A stretch of DNA of 64,000 nucleotides from Candidatus Zhuqueibacterota bacterium (GTDB lineage Bacteria; Zhuqueibacterota; Zhuqueibacteria; Oceanimicrobiales; Oceanimicrobiaceae). How positions within the stretch are numbered: position 1 is the stretch's first letter; every line of letters begins with the position of its first letter. This document shows positions 17,517 to 26,474 of the stretch, piece after piece. The translations under genes were made by a program, and so were the position numbers. A model generated the notes under the pieces. The model was not told the origin of the DNA and searched no databases. It saw only the letters and a list, made by a program, of their open reading frames with translations. Location of the stretch: the NCBI GenBank assembly GCA_029262055.1, contig JAJDAD010000013.1, forward strand, positions 62,001 to 126,000, in the 5' to 3' direction.

Positions 17517-18233
17517 TTATCTTGAACGATAAAACCGATACCTCTTTTCCTTTGTTTCCAAATTTATTTTCCTGAGCAGACTGTAGAGACGGAGCGGGCT
17601 GATCTTGGTTCTCCCATACTTATTGCGGCGCAGCTCCTTTTGAATCTTGAATACGCCACCGGTGGGGTCTTTGATAATTACATGCCTGACCTTTTCCTGT
17701 AGCGGCATCTGACGAGGGTCCTTTTGTGTGTTCTGGGCATGGAAGCCACTGCCGCGGGCACCTGTTCTCTGTCTGGGTTTCCCCGGTGGCGCCGCAACTG
17801 AACCATTGCCCTGTGCAGCCTGGGGCTTCAAATCACGAAAAGCCCGTTTCGCACTCTTGGTGATGTCCAACCCGATGGAAATGTCAAAATCGTTTATCGC
17901 CTCTTCGATGGAGTCGTAGTGGGCCAGGATACGGTTAAACTCAAGCATCTCGAAAACGTCATACACCTCAGGCGTCATTTGTACAAGCTTGAGATCGCCT
18001 CCCCTTTCGCGGATGCCTTTGATTTCACCGACAAAAACACCCCAGCCGGCGCTACTGACATAGTTGACCCGCGACATATCGATAATAATATGTAACGAGC
18101 CCGCGTTAAGACTCTCGGTGATCTTGTTGAGGAGGATGGAGCAGGTCATCGTATCGACGTAGCCGGTCACCGACAACATGACGACATCCCGCCTTGCCCC
18201 AACCTTTCCTATTGATATCTCTATGCCTTCCAT
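17517..18233 (-). CDS. STAS-domain protein with basic C-terminal extension, first gene of the EPS operon
   Basis: Residues 1-120 are a STAS domain of the anti-sigma-factor-antagonist type; the loop NYVSSAGWGVF carries the Ser that is phosphorylated in SpoIIAA-like proteins. A Gly/Pro/Gln-rich linker leads to a basic C-terminal region (about 170-238) rich in Lys and Arg with a predicted helix-turn pattern (KIQKELRRNKYGRTKISPLRLYSLLRKI), possibly nucleic-acid binding. I do not recognise this second domain. It heads the operon with the export and kinase genes and lies 42 bp after a probable sigma-54 start site, so it likely regulates polysaccharide production (inference). Confidence 0.8.
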   Translation of the reverse strand: MEGIEISIGKVGARRDVVMLSVTGYVDTMTCSILLNKITESLNAGSLHIIIDMSRVNYVSSAGWGVFVGEIKGIRERGGDLKLVQMTPEVYDVFEMLEFNRILAHYDSIEEAINDFDISIGLDITKSAKRAFRDLKPQAAQGNGSVAAPPGKPRQRTGARGSGFHAQNTQKDPRQMPLQEKVRHVIIKDPTGGVFKIQKELRRNKYGRTKISPLRLYSLLRKINLETKEKRYRFYRSR

Positions 18234-18286
18234 CTATTTATCCATAGTCGGCACTTCTATTTCAAAAGTTAAAAAACCTAATGAAT

Positions 18287-18301
18287 ACAAAATTCGTGCC
18301 A
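18287..18301 (-). promoter_or_regulatory. Probable sigma-54 promoter for the STAS-export operon (imperfect -12)
   Basis: The minus strand reads TGGCACGAATTTTGT: a perfect TGGCACG -24 element and, at the right spacing, TTGT instead of TTGC. GG (18300-18299) and GT (18288-18287) are 10 bases apart. The start site would be near 18275, about 42 bases before the STAS start codon. The -12 mismatch lowers confidence, but the position matches the other sigma-54 site in this locus. Confidence 0.5.
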
Positions 18302-18516
18302 TTCCGAACTCGTCAAAGAACTAACAAATATGGAACGTATATCCCTATTTTCGATAGAAATCAGGAAAACGTTAGAGCTAGGTTGAAAATCCGGGACAAT
18401 TTCTCTGTTCTAGCCCGAAACATTGTACTTATTTGAAACAAGGGCGGAAGATGATAGGCGGCTTCTTTCAAGATGAATAAAATGGGACGGCTTGCGCCAA
18501 GGGAAATACGAAGATG

Positions 18517-19965
18517 TTAGTGAGGACGTGCCTTTCCGCTTGCCAACTTTTGATACAATTTCAGATATTCCTGAGTCGGAACATTCCAGGAAAAGTCGCT
18601 GCTCATCGCTGCTTTCACAATTTTCTGCCAGGACGCGTTGTCTGCATACGCTTGCAGGGCCCGGTCTATCCCACCAACCAGGCTGTCTGACGTGCCTTCG
18701 TCGAACAGAACGCCATTGCCACCGGCATAGCCAGAATCCCAATTGCTCACTAGGCCTCGGAATGCCGGAGAATTCGGAACGATGGGGATGGTGCCATAAG
18801 CCAGCGAATGCATCGGAGCTAGCCCCGCAACAGTAGAGTACGAAGGGATGAGAAAAAAATCACTGCCGGCCCCGAGCAGATGTGACAGCTTTGGGTCTGG
18901 CTTTGCATCTAAAGCAATTTTGTCGGGATACTTCTCCTGCAGGGTTCGAACCTCCTGCATAAAGACATCCTTACCCGGTCCTATGGCAAGAAAATGAATG
19001 TCTCTGCCCGCAAGTGCCTTGATTGCGTCCAGGAACCAGTCCGTGTTTTCCGTATTCGCGAACGCTGAATGCGTGCCTACTATTGCCGCATCCGACTCCC
19101 CTGACAAGCCAAAATGCTCCAAAAGGGTCTTCTTGTTGTCTTTCTTCGCATCCGGCTCTTTCTGGCTGTAACTCGCGGAAATGGATTTATCTTTCTCGGG
19201 GTCCCAAACTTGTTCATCAATGCCATTATTGATAACAACATAATCCCGGTCGCGTTTCTCGAGTGCCTCGCGCAATTGCCATGGATCCGCCTCATCCCGG
19301 ATTTGTTCCACCACATGGTCATTTGTAAAGTTGATGGAATCAGCGTATCGGATACCAGCCTCCAGAAAGCTGACACGCTCGGCGGCGCCCGCAAAACCAA
19401 CACCGGCGGATTTTGCAACTGCAGCGTCAAATATACCTTGATTACCTGGATTGTGAATCGACAGAAGTGTCTTGCAGTTTTTGAAAAAATCATCGTCTTT
19501 GTAGACCGTTGCCAGCAGCCACGGTATCAAGGCTGCCTGCCACTCATTGCAATGAATGATGTCCGGCTGCCAATACAGCAGCTTCAGGGTCTCAAGACAT
19601 CCAACGGCAAAAAACATGAAACGCTTCGCATCATCGTCATGGCCAACCCCACCGTCGTAATTAAAAAGCTCTTTGTTGTCCAAGAAGTAGATTTGGACCT
19701 TGGACTCAGGAATGAAAGCGGACTTGCCGCTGGCCTCAAACTCCTCATCCCCTACATTGATCTTGAGCCCCTGCAGGCGGATAACGTCGCGCAGGACATA
19801 ACGCCGTTCGTTAACGGAGCGATAGTTCGGCATCATCACGCGGATGTCGTGGCCGAGATTCTTCAGTGTCTTCGGAAACGAGCCCGCAACTTCGGCGACA
19901 TCGGATGAGTGGGCAAAGGGAAAAACCTCTGGTGAAACGTAGAATATCTTAAATTTTTGTTTCAT
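18517..19965 (-). CDS. Glycogen/starch synthase-like GT5 protein lacking canonical catalytic motifs
   Basis: The 482-residue protein follows the GlgA/starch-synthase fold from end to end: FKIFYVSPEVFPF at the N-terminus, DIIHCNEWQAALIPWLL in the middle and a C-terminal GT-B domain. The ADP-glucose-binding KTGGLADV motif is replaced by AHSSDVAEV. The catalytic EPCGL stretch is replaced by STVAGLAP, and TGGL before the end by SPAFRG. Normal glycogen synthesis is therefore doubtful; it may be a regulatory homologue or use another donor. ATG at 19965 is chosen because the fold begins there; a TTG at 20001 overlaps the galT stop. It pairs with galT. Confidence 0.8.
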   Translation of the reverse strand: MKQKFKIFYVSPEVFPFAHSSDVAEVAGSFPKTLKNLGHDIRVMMPNYRSVNERRYVLRDVIRLQGLKINVGDEEFEASGKSAFIPESKVQIYFLDNKELFNYDGGVGHDDDAKRFMFFAVGCLETLKLLYWQPDIIHCNEWQAALIPWLLATVYKDDDFFKNCKTLLSIHNPGNQGIFDAAVAKSAGVGFAGAAERVSFLEAGIRYADSINFTNDHVVEQIRDEADPWQLREALEKRDRDYVVINNGIDEQVWDPEKDKSISASYSQKEPDAKKDNKKTLLEHFGLSGESDAAIVGTHSAFANTENTDWFLDAIKALAGRDIHFLAIGPGKDVFMQEVRTLQEKYPDKIALDAKPDPKLSHLLGAGSDFFLIPSYSTVAGLAPMHSLAYGTIPIVPNSPAFRGLVSNWDSGYAGGNGVLFDEGTSDSLVGGIDRALQAYADNASWQKIVKAAMSSDFSWNVPTQEYLKLYQKLASGKARPH

Positions 19966-19997
19966 CACTTTGGGAGAGTATTTAAAAGATGACTGGC

Positions 19998-21005
19998 TCA
20001 AGCGACGCTCGCCTGAAACTTTCTTAATTGTTCAGCGGCCAGCTCCGGGGTAGTCGGGTTGATGTAAAACCCGGAACCCCATTCAAACCCGGCAATTTTG
20101 GCCAGTTTGGGTATGATCTCAAAATGCCAATGATAGTCCGGCAGGGCTTTGTTTTGAATTGGAGCCGTGTGTAGAACAAAATTGAACGGTGGATATCCCA
20201 GCACATGGTTGATCCGATTCAAAATGTCCTTCATGATGGTCGCCAAAGTCAAAAACTCCGCTTCCGGCAAATGCTCGAAATTTGAAAAATGTTGAACGGG
20301 CAATACCCAAGTCTCATAAGGAAATCTTGGCGCAAACGGTTCGATAGCAACAAATGAATCATTCTGGGCGACTAAGCGGTCCCGGGCCTTTATCTCGTGC
20401 TTGATAATGTCGCAGTAAATACACCGCTCCTTATTGTTAAAAAAACGCTTGCTGCCCTCCAACTCTTCAAGCACCCTCTTGGGTATGATCGGGGTCGCAA
20501 TCAACTGTGAGTGCGAATGCTCCAGAGAAGCCCCTGCCGCCGACCCATGATTCTTGAAAATCAAGATGTACTTGAATCGAGAATCTTCCTTAAGATCAAC
20601 AATTCTATCGCGATAGGTAATCATGACCTGCGCGATTTCATCGGGGCTTAGATCAGCCAAGTCAGAAGCATGGTTCGGCGTCTCAATGATCACCTCGTGT
20701 GCCCCGACACCATTCATCATGTCGTAGTGACCATAACCCTTGGGGTTAAGCTCACCCTCAACCTGCAGCGCAGGAAACTTGTTCGGCACGACACGAATCT
20801 GCCAACCGGGGACATCACTCCTGTCCGTGATTTGCCGCAAGGCCGCAATCTCTGGCGGCGTCTTGTCTTCGCTTCCAGGACAAAAAGGGCAAAAGCCGCT
20901 GCCCTTGACGTTTGGCTCATTCGCCCAGTCTGACGGGCGTTGACCACGTTGGGAGGAAATGATGACCCACCTACCTACTACTGGATCCTTCCTTAATTCT
21001 GACAT
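19998..21005 (-). CDS. galT: Galactose-1-phosphate uridylyltransferase
   Basis: The 335-residue HIT-superfamily enzyme exchanges UMP between UDP-glucose and galactose 1-phosphate in the Leloir pathway. It shows the N-terminal ELRKDPVVGRWVIISSQRGQRP segment, zinc-binding CPFC and CIYC pairs, and the C-terminal DYHWHFEIIP motif that contains the HxH nucleophile pair. Length and motifs are normal. It overlaps or abuts the following glycogen-synthase-like gene, so the two are co-expressed. A TTGACT lies upstream (21061-21066), but no good -10 box is visible. Confidence 0.95.
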   Translation of the reverse strand: MSELRKDPVVGRWVIISSQRGQRPSDWANEPNVKGSGFCPFCPGSEDKTPPEIAALRQITDRSDVPGWQIRVVPNKFPALQVEGELNPKGYGHYDMMNGVGAHEVIIETPNHASDLADLSPDEIAQVMITYRDRIVDLKEDSRFKYILIFKNHGSAAGASLEHSHSQLIATPIIPKRVLEELEGSKRFFNNKERCIYCDIIKHEIKARDRLVAQNDSFVAIEPFAPRFPYETWVLPVQHFSNFEHLPEAEFLTLATIMKDILNRINHVLGYPPFNFVLHTAPIQNKALPDYHWHFEIIPKLAKIAGFEWGSGFYINPTTPELAAEQLRKFQASVA

Positions 21006-21156
21006 AGAAGGGCGAAAGCATCTTCCTGCAAATTTAAAAAGTTAGCAATTTTTAGCTAAAAGTCAAGCAAAAGGGGGAGTGTGAGCCTCGTGGATTCGGC
21101 AAATAACCTGATAGAACTTCTGGTACAAAAAAAACTAACCTCCGTTGTACCCGGAT

Positions 21157-21187
21157 ATAAAAAGCCGCGGGCGTGCAACCCCGCAGC
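21157..21187 (-). terminator. Rho-independent terminator after the TPR lipoprotein gene
   Basis: On the minus strand GCTGCGGG-gttgcacg-CCCGCGGC (8 bp with one G-T pair) is followed by TTTTTAT. It lies 57 bases past the stop of the TPR gene and before the galT promoter region. Confidence 0.75.
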
Positions 21188-21243
21188 TCAAGAAATCTAC
21201 TCTGTTCAAAAGGACGATAGTGACAAAAAGATGGTCGTCGCGG

Positions 21244-22080
21244 TTATCTTGACAAATATCTTTGCGCCAGTGCCCGGTATTCGCTGTCCGGATATGATGA
21301 AAGTAGCGTATTGAACTCGGCCGTGGCCTGCTGTCTGTTGCCCAGCTTCAAATGACAGATTCCGAGTTTAAGCTGCGCATCGTCGCTCTTGTTCGAGTTT
21401 GCGAAGCTGAATACCTTCTCAAATTCAACTATGGCCTGCTCGTAATTCACCAGACCGAAATAAGACTCACCGATCCAATATTGACAATTATCGGAAAGCG
21501 AGTTGTTGAGATCCGACTGAATAAGCTCACCGAAAGTACGAATAGCCGCCTGGTAGTTCTTCCTTTTGTACTGGCGCATTGCCTCCTGGTAGTTGGAGGT
21601 GTACCAGGAAGTGGGCTCAGTGGCGTTGGAACGGAAGGCCGGTGCCGGCTTCGACATTGACTCCTTCTGCGCCTCCAGATGCGACTGCAAATCGCTTATC
21701 TTTACCTCTTTCTCGGTCAACTCGGATCTAAGCTCCGAGATTTGCTCATCTCGTTCCTGCAAGTCCTCCTTCAGGACATCCAGGTCGCGCTCCAAGTCGT
21801 TGATAGCCGGATCCACGGGGACAGTCGCTTCAACCGTCGTGGCCTGTTGCTGCCTATCTTGATCGATTCCGAGCAGACGTAAGACCTCTGCTTCATCAGC
21901 ATCTTCCTGAGCAGAATTCTGTTGGTCATCGCCAAGCAGGTCATCGATATTCACCGTCTCCTCGTCCTGAGCGACAGTTGAGCGAGACGCGCCACATCCG
22001 GCAAGAAAAGACATGAAACAAAAGCAACTAAACAACAAAATCCAGAAAAAGCTCTTTCCTGAAGTGATTTTGACATCCAT
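21244..22080 (-). CDS. TPR lipoprotein with coiled coil (YbgF/CpoB-like)
   Basis: The 278-residue protein begins with a lipoprotein signal (hydrophobic core ending FLAGC), then an acidic stretch, then a coiled coil (about residues 85-140, heptads such as DLERDLDVLKEDLQERDEQI). At the C-terminus come two or three tetratricopeptide repeats (YQEAMRQYKRKNYQAAIRTF ... YWIGESYFGLVNYEQAIVEF). This order, coiled coil followed by TPR, is that of CpoB/YbgF, which coordinates outer-membrane constriction and peptidoglycan synthesis, though CpoB is not a lipoprotein. It shares a transcript with the preceding outer-membrane protein; the terminator at 21157-21187 ends the unit. Confidence 0.8.
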   Translation of the reverse strand: MDVKITSGKSFFWILLFSCFCFMSFLAGCGASRSTVAQDEETVNIDDLLGDDQQNSAQEDADEAEVLRLLGIDQDRQQQATTVEATVPVDPAINDLERDLDVLKEDLQERDEQISELRSELTEKEVKISDLQSHLEAQKESMSKPAPAFRSNATEPTSWYTSNYQEAMRQYKRKNYQAAIRTFGELIQSDLNNSLSDNCQYWIGESYFGLVNYEQAIVEFEKVFSFANSNKSDDAQLKLGICHLKLGNRQQATAEFNTLLSSYPDSEYRALAQRYLSR

Positions 22081-22124
22081 AATTATGAAACCTCCACTTA
22101 ATTGAATCCTTCCAATGTTTCTAG

Positions 22125-23288
22125 TTACTTCTGTTTTCGCAAAACCACATATGACGCAGTGCCAATGGCTGCTGTGCCAACAGAAGCACCCAAAACTCTC
22201 CAGATCGTCCCACTCTTTGTAGCCTTTACGTTGATGGGCTTGCTTGGCAGACCTGAATAACCAATACCCGAAAGCGTCTCGTCCACCGCTATCACGCAGT
22301 ATTCGAGGCCGGCGGAAGTCACCGCATAACCCGGGATATCACCTTGATATTTATTATCGGCCAAAGCATCAAGTTTCACGACGTTCCAGGATCTGGTCCC
22401 GTTTGGCCTGTATAGAGCGGCAACTACCTTGAGTTGAACATCGGAAACTACCTGTGCCTTGATGGCGATGTCTTTTCCGGTCTCCGCAGCCTCGATGATG
22501 TGATGCACAACCAAAGGAGCCGAGGTGACGTTCGCATTGTCCAGCGGAGCCTCCGGTGCACCCATTACAAGCGGACTTGGGTTCTTTTCGGGAATCCCGT
22601 CGTGGTCCATGTAACCGTCCCGGTCCTCTGAAATATCCGGCATCAGGTCCAGCTCGTCGATAATCAGATCGCGGTCGCGGTCGTTGCTACGGCCCCCAAA
22701 ATAATAGGTGACTCCGGCGTGCACATCCAGGACCTGATCATTTTCGTCGCCCTGGCGGAGCTGATCAAATGCATCCGTTAATGAAAAACGATAGTCCGCG
22801 CCGAGATCGAGGGCAACGCTGGGTGAGACACGGAACTCAAATCCGCCACCGGTTTTGAGAAAGGAGTCTAAACCGTCTTCAAGAGTCCTGGTGCCACCGG
22901 CAACCAGATCGCCCCTGGCCTGCCAAAAAACTCCGCCGCCGCCGACCTGTACATACGGATTCACTTTGCGCCGAGGCAAGAAATTAAAGATGGCGCTTAA
23001 CTCGAAGGGGACGATGACCGTTTTGAAATCTGAAAAAACAGGGTTGGGAAAACTGCTGGTGCGCAACGAAGAGAAGCCGAGCTCACCGTCAAGAGCCAAG
23101 TAGGGAATGGGCAGCGCGCGCAGATACCCGGTTACCAGCGGACTAAGCTGTGAACCGCGCAGATCGCCTTCGAGACGACTTGTACCTGCACTAAAACCGA
23201 CACCCCATTGCCAATCGCCCGCATACCCGTTCGCACTCAGGCTCAACAAAGCCAATACGATTAAAAATATCCTTTTTTTGCCCTTCAT
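22125..23288 (-). CDS. Outer-membrane beta-barrel protein with TSP3-like hinge
   Basis: The protein has 387 residues from the ATG at 23288: a signal peptide (KKRIFLIVLALLSLSANGYA), an eight-strand OmpA/OmpW-like barrel (about 25-215, alternating aromatic strands such as YLALDGELGF and PYVQVGGGGVFW), then an acidic Asp-rich stretch like thrombospondin type-3 calcium repeats (DRDRDLIIDELDLMPD). The rest is a beta domain and a final hydrophobic segment. OmpA-like proteins of the FCB group use this hinge, but no OmpA peptidoglycan-binding domain follows. The longer frame (to 23342) is rejected because the promoter start site lies inside it. Structural or binding function unknown. Confidence 0.8.
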   Translation of the reverse strand: MKGKKRIFLIVLALLSLSANGYAGDWQWGVGFSAGTSRLEGDLRGSQLSPLVTGYLRALPIPYLALDGELGFSSLRTSSFPNPVFSDFKTVIVPFELSAIFNFLPRRKVNPYVQVGGGGVFWQARGDLVAGGTRTLEDGLDSFLKTGGGFEFRVSPSVALDLGADYRFSLTDAFDQLRQGDENDQVLDVHAGVTYYFGGRSNDRDRDLIIDELDLMPDISEDRDGYMDHDGIPEKNPSPLVMGAPEAPLDNANVTSAPLVVHHIIEAAETGKDIAIKAQVVSDVQLKVVAALYRPNGTRSWNVVKLDALADNKYQGDIPGYAVTSAGLEYCVIAVDETLSGIGYSGLPSKPINVKATKSGTIWRVLGASVGTAAIGTASYVVLRKQK

Positions 23289-23323
23289 CCTTGTTCCTCT
23301 GTTAGGCTCAGTTTTATCAGGAG

Positions 23324-23352
23324 AAAATATCAAAAGGGTCAAAGAATGTCAA
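23324..23352 (-). promoter_or_regulatory. Sigma-70 promoter for the outer-membrane protein/TPR operon
   Basis: The minus strand has TTGACA (23352-23347), a 17-base spacer and TATTTT (23329-23324). The start site would be near 23317, 29 bases upstream of the ATG at 23288. This decides the start codon of the outer-membrane protein. Confidence 0.65.
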
Positions 23353-23454
23353 GATAAATCTAAATATATTATTGATTTGTATAATGTTGGCTTTGCAGTT
23401 GGGATCCGCGCTGCTTTACACTATTTTAAGCCCAGGTTTCTACTAGGAGAGCCC

Positions 23455-24684
23455 TCAAAAATAATCAAATCGCTTGCGCCAGGCATTCAGAATAAGTCCG
23501 ACGATCATGAGGTTCGCTATGAGAGCAGAGCCGCCGTAGCTCAGGAATGGTAAGGGTAGGCCGGTCACCGGCATTATTCCGATTGTCATCCCGACGTTTA
23601 CGAAGATTTGAAAAAGAAAAATGACCGTGCCGCCAAAAACAAGCACGCTCGAAAATCGCGCCTTCACTTTCGACGCGATATTCAGCCCCCTGAGAAGCAT
23701 GTACAAAAAAAGAGACAAAACAAGCAAGACGCCCAAAAAACCAAACTCCTCAGCGATGACACAGAAAATAAAATCCGTGTGCTGCTCCGGTAAAAAGCGC
23801 AGATGCGTTTGAGTGCCATGCAAAAAACCTTTGCCGACCACGCCGCCGGAACCGATGGCGACTTTTGATTGAATCACCTGATACCCAAGCCCGTGCGGAT
23901 CCGTCACCAGGCCCAAAAATGTCAAAATACGGTTTTGCTGATACGCCTTTAATGTCCCCCACAGCATCGGCGTCAAGATGCCAACGCCAATATTCAATAC
24001 AAAATTGAAGACAAAAAAGCGCAGACCGCGACCGAGCAAGAATAAACCGGCACTGATGATGAACATCGCCGTCAAGAAAGCATAGTAGTTTGATGCGCTG
24101 ACCAGGCTCACCAGAGGTGCAAGAATCACAAACAACACAGCGCCGGAAAGCCCTGCCCAGTGCAAAACCGGCAGGATGAGGGCAAGAAAAACCAGCGCAG
24201 AGCCGAGGTCGGGCTGCTTCATGACCAGAAGTAAAGGCGCGCTTACAAGAGCAAGAGGGACCAGGATGTCCTTAAGAGTGCCAAGATTACGATGTTCGTC
24301 GCCAAGGTATCTCGCCAGCGCGATCAGTGTTGCAACTTTTGCTATTTCAGCGGGTTGGATACGAACCGCGCCCAGGGCAATCCACCGTCTCGTGCCGGCG
24401 CCGGTCCCTACAACGAGGACCACAACCAAAAGGGCGAGGGCAACGCTGTAAATCACGTAAGCGTATTTTTGAAAAAACTTCAAAGGAAGTGTCACGCAGA
24501 CGGCAAGCACAGCCAGCCCGATTGTTGCCCAAAGCAACTGTTTGGTGAACTTCAACTGGAAGGCGGGCGCGTCGCCAACATAGGTAGCGCTGTAGATGGC
24601 GAGCAGGCCGCAGGCAATCAGCAGCAGCACGCTTGCCAAAAACGCAAAATCAAAGTGGCGAAAGATTCGATTCTCTAGAAACAT
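23455..24684 (-). CDS. rodA: Rod-shape peptidoglycan glycosyltransferase RodA
   Basis: The 409-residue SEDS-family membrane protein polymerises lipid II glycan strands during lateral wall growth, together with PBP2. About ten membrane helices are visible, and the SEDS signatures include WIALGAVRIQPAEIAKVA, KQPDLGSALV and the C-terminal GLPLPFLSYGGSAL. It is the last gene of the mreB-mreC-mreD-mrdA-rodA series, starting 8 bp after mrdA. Length is usual for the family. Together these five genes encode the rod complex, so the cell is expected to be rod-shaped. Confidence 0.96.
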   Translation of the reverse strand: MFLENRIFRHFDFAFLASVLLLIACGLLAIYSATYVGDAPAFQLKFTKQLLWATIGLAVLAVCVTLPLKFFQKYAYVIYSVALALLVVVLVVGTGAGTRRWIALGAVRIQPAEIAKVATLIALARYLGDEHRNLGTLKDILVPLALVSAPLLLVMKQPDLGSALVFLALILPVLHWAGLSGAVLFVILAPLVSLVSASNYYAFLTAMFIISAGLFLLGRGLRFFVFNFVLNIGVGILTPMLWGTLKAYQQNRILTFLGLVTDPHGLGYQVIQSKVAIGSGGVVGKGFLHGTQTHLRFLPEQHTDFIFCVIAEEFGFLGVLLVLSLFLYMLLRGLNIASKVKARFSSVLVFGGTVIFLFQIFVNVGMTIGIMPVTGLPLPFLSYGGSALIANLMIVGLILNAWRKRFDYF

Positions 24685-24692
24685 CTATAGGC

Positions 24693-26474
24693 TCAATCGG
24701 TGACAGCCATCAAGTCACCGTTTTCGAAATACGTGGAGAAAACCCCCCCAGCGATCGGGGCGGCGACAGCTCCGCCACCTCCCCCGTTTTCGACCATGAC
24801 GCAGAGCGCAATTTCCGGCTTGTTGCGAGGTGCAAACCCGATGAACCAGGCGTGACTTTCGCCATGTGGGTTCTGCGCGGTTCCTGTTTTTCCGCAGGCG
24901 TCTCTTCCTTGCAGTCGCGCACCCCGGCCCGTTCCGCCAGGTTCATTGACCACAGAAAACATCCCCTCCTTGATCGTTTGATACGTTTCGGCGGAGACGC
25001 CCTCGATCACCACCTTCTCAGACGAGAATTCCTGCACCGCACCCGTTTCAGGATCTGTGACACTCTTCAAGAGACGGGGTTTGTGGGCGACGCCCTCATT
25101 GGCCAGAATCATCGCAAAATAAGCCATCTGCAGAGGTGTCGTCAGCAAGTCGCCCTGGCCGACCGATAAGTTCAGCAACAGTCCCTTGGTCCAGCCTCTC
25201 TCACCATATGTTCTATCAAAGTAGGTCCGATCCGGGACCACTCCCACACTTTCATTGGATAAATCAATACCTGTTTTTTGCCCAAAGTGAAACAGTCTGG
25301 AAAATTTCGCCCAATTGTCCAGGCCGACATCCAGCCCCTTTTTATAGAAGAAGACATTGCAGGAGCCCTTGAGCGCCGCCAACAAGTTAACCGTGCCATG
25401 TCCCTCCTTCTTCCAGCACTTGAAAGGTCTGCGACCAAGCTTGTAGTAGCCGGGACAGAAGACTGTCTCATCCAGATTTATGCCGCCGGTTTCCAGACCC
25501 GCCGCCGCCAGCACTAACTTGTAGGTCGAGCCGGGCGGAAACAGACTTTGTGAGGCCCGGTTGTACAGCGGATGCTCACTGCTATTGACCAGGTCATTCC
25601 AGATCTTAGGGGTCAACGGGCTTGAGAACAAGTCCGGTGGATAATCCGGCTTGCTTAGAAATGCCAAAATATCGCCACTTCTGGGATCAAGGACAACCAC
25701 CGCACCGCGCTTGCCGTCCATGCTGTTTTCGAGATACGCCTGAACCCTCGCATCAATGGTCAAAGAGACATCATTGCCCGGTGCAGGGGGCTGGTTGTTC
25801 AACTCAGTCAAGTCACGGACTTCCCTGCCCAGAACATCCACTTCAACGTATTTCACTCCGGCTGCCCCGCGCAGGTAGTCTTCATAGAGCAGCTCGACAC
25901 CGCTCTTGCCGATATTGTCGCCGGGGCGATATTTGTCTCGCCCGGTTGACTTCAATTCCCGGGAGGCGATCTCCCCGAGGTACCCGAAGATATGGGAGGC
26001 GTTAACGCCGCCGGGATAAGTACGCTTGGATTCAACATTATGAAAAACCCCAGGCAGATCCAGAATATGCTCCTCGATGGCGCTGAGCGTACGAAAATCG
26101 ACTTGCCGCTTTATGCGAACGGGGCTGAAATTGCCTATCCTTTCTTTCCGGATCCGGGAAACCAGATCTGTCGCCTTTTCCCGGACCAGGGTGGACAAGA
26201 GCGCCACAGCTCCTTCGGACTTAAGAAACTCGTAAGGAACAACAGATATCGAATAGCTAGGACTGTTGTCGACCAGAATCCGGCCGTTCCGGTCGAGGAT
26301 CTGTCCACGGGGAGCATCGACAATGACACTCCGGACACGATTGCGTTCTGATTCACGAATATAACGATCCTGGTGATACAACTGCAGGTAGGCAAGCCGG
26401 GCACCCAAAATCAGAAAAAGGATGCAGGTCAGAACGTAATAGATTCGTTTGGTGGAGTCGAACTGGCCTTTCAT
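24693..26474 (-). CDS. mrdA: Penicillin-binding protein 2 (elongation transpeptidase)
   Basis: The 593-residue class B PBP has a single N-terminal membrane anchor (IYYVLTCILFLILGARLAYL), a dimerisation/pedestal region beginning RSVIVDAPRGQILDRNG, and a transpeptidase domain with the three active-site motifs: STYK (catalytic Ser), SCN and KTGT. It cross-links glycan strands made by RodA during elongation and is the target of mecillinam-type beta-lactams. The start codon overlaps the mreD stop as ATGA, indicating translational coupling. Confidence 0.96.
   Translation of the reverse strand: MKGQFDSTKRIYYVLTCILFLILGARLAYLQLYHQDRYIRESERNRVRSVIVDAPRGQILDRNGRILVDNSPSYSISVVPYEFLKSEGAVALLSTLVREKATDLVSRIRKERIGNFSPVRIKRQVDFRTLSAIEEHILDLPGVFHNVESKRTYPGGVNASHIFGYLGEIASRELKSTGRDKYRPGDNIGKSGVELLYEDYLRGAAGVKYVEVDVLGREVRDLTELNNQPPAPGNDVSLTIDARVQAYLENSMDGKRGAVVVLDPRSGDILAFLSKPDYPPDLFSSPLTPKIWNDLVNSSEHPLYNRASQSLFPPGSTYKLVLAAAGLETGGINLDETVFCPGYYKLGRRPFKCWKKEGHGTVNLLAALKGSCNVFFYKKGLDVGLDNWAKFSRLFHFGQKTGIDLSNESVGVVPDRTYFDRTYGERGWTKGLLLNLSVGQGDLLTTPLQMAYFAMILANEGVAHKPRLLKSVTDPETGAVQEFSSEKVVIEGVSAETYQTIKEGMFSVVNEPGGTGRGARLQGRDACGKTGTAQNPHGESHAWFIGFAPRNKPEIALCVMVENGGGGGAVAAPIAGGVFSTYFENGDLMAVTD

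Noticed and set aside
1-20001. Exosortase/PEP-CTERM locus
   Set aside because: The polysaccharide genes resemble those of exosortase loci, but no exosortase, PEP-CTERM protein or PrsK/PrsR pair is seen in the window.
21006-21090. Promoter for galT
   Set aside because: TTGACT at 21061-21066 lacks a good -10 at the right distance, and the short TTAGC-N8-GCTAA repeat (21043-21060) is too weak to assign.
23289-23342. Longer N-terminus of the outer-membrane protein from 23342
   Set aside because: The predicted transcription start near 23317 lies inside it, and the signal peptide begins at 23288.
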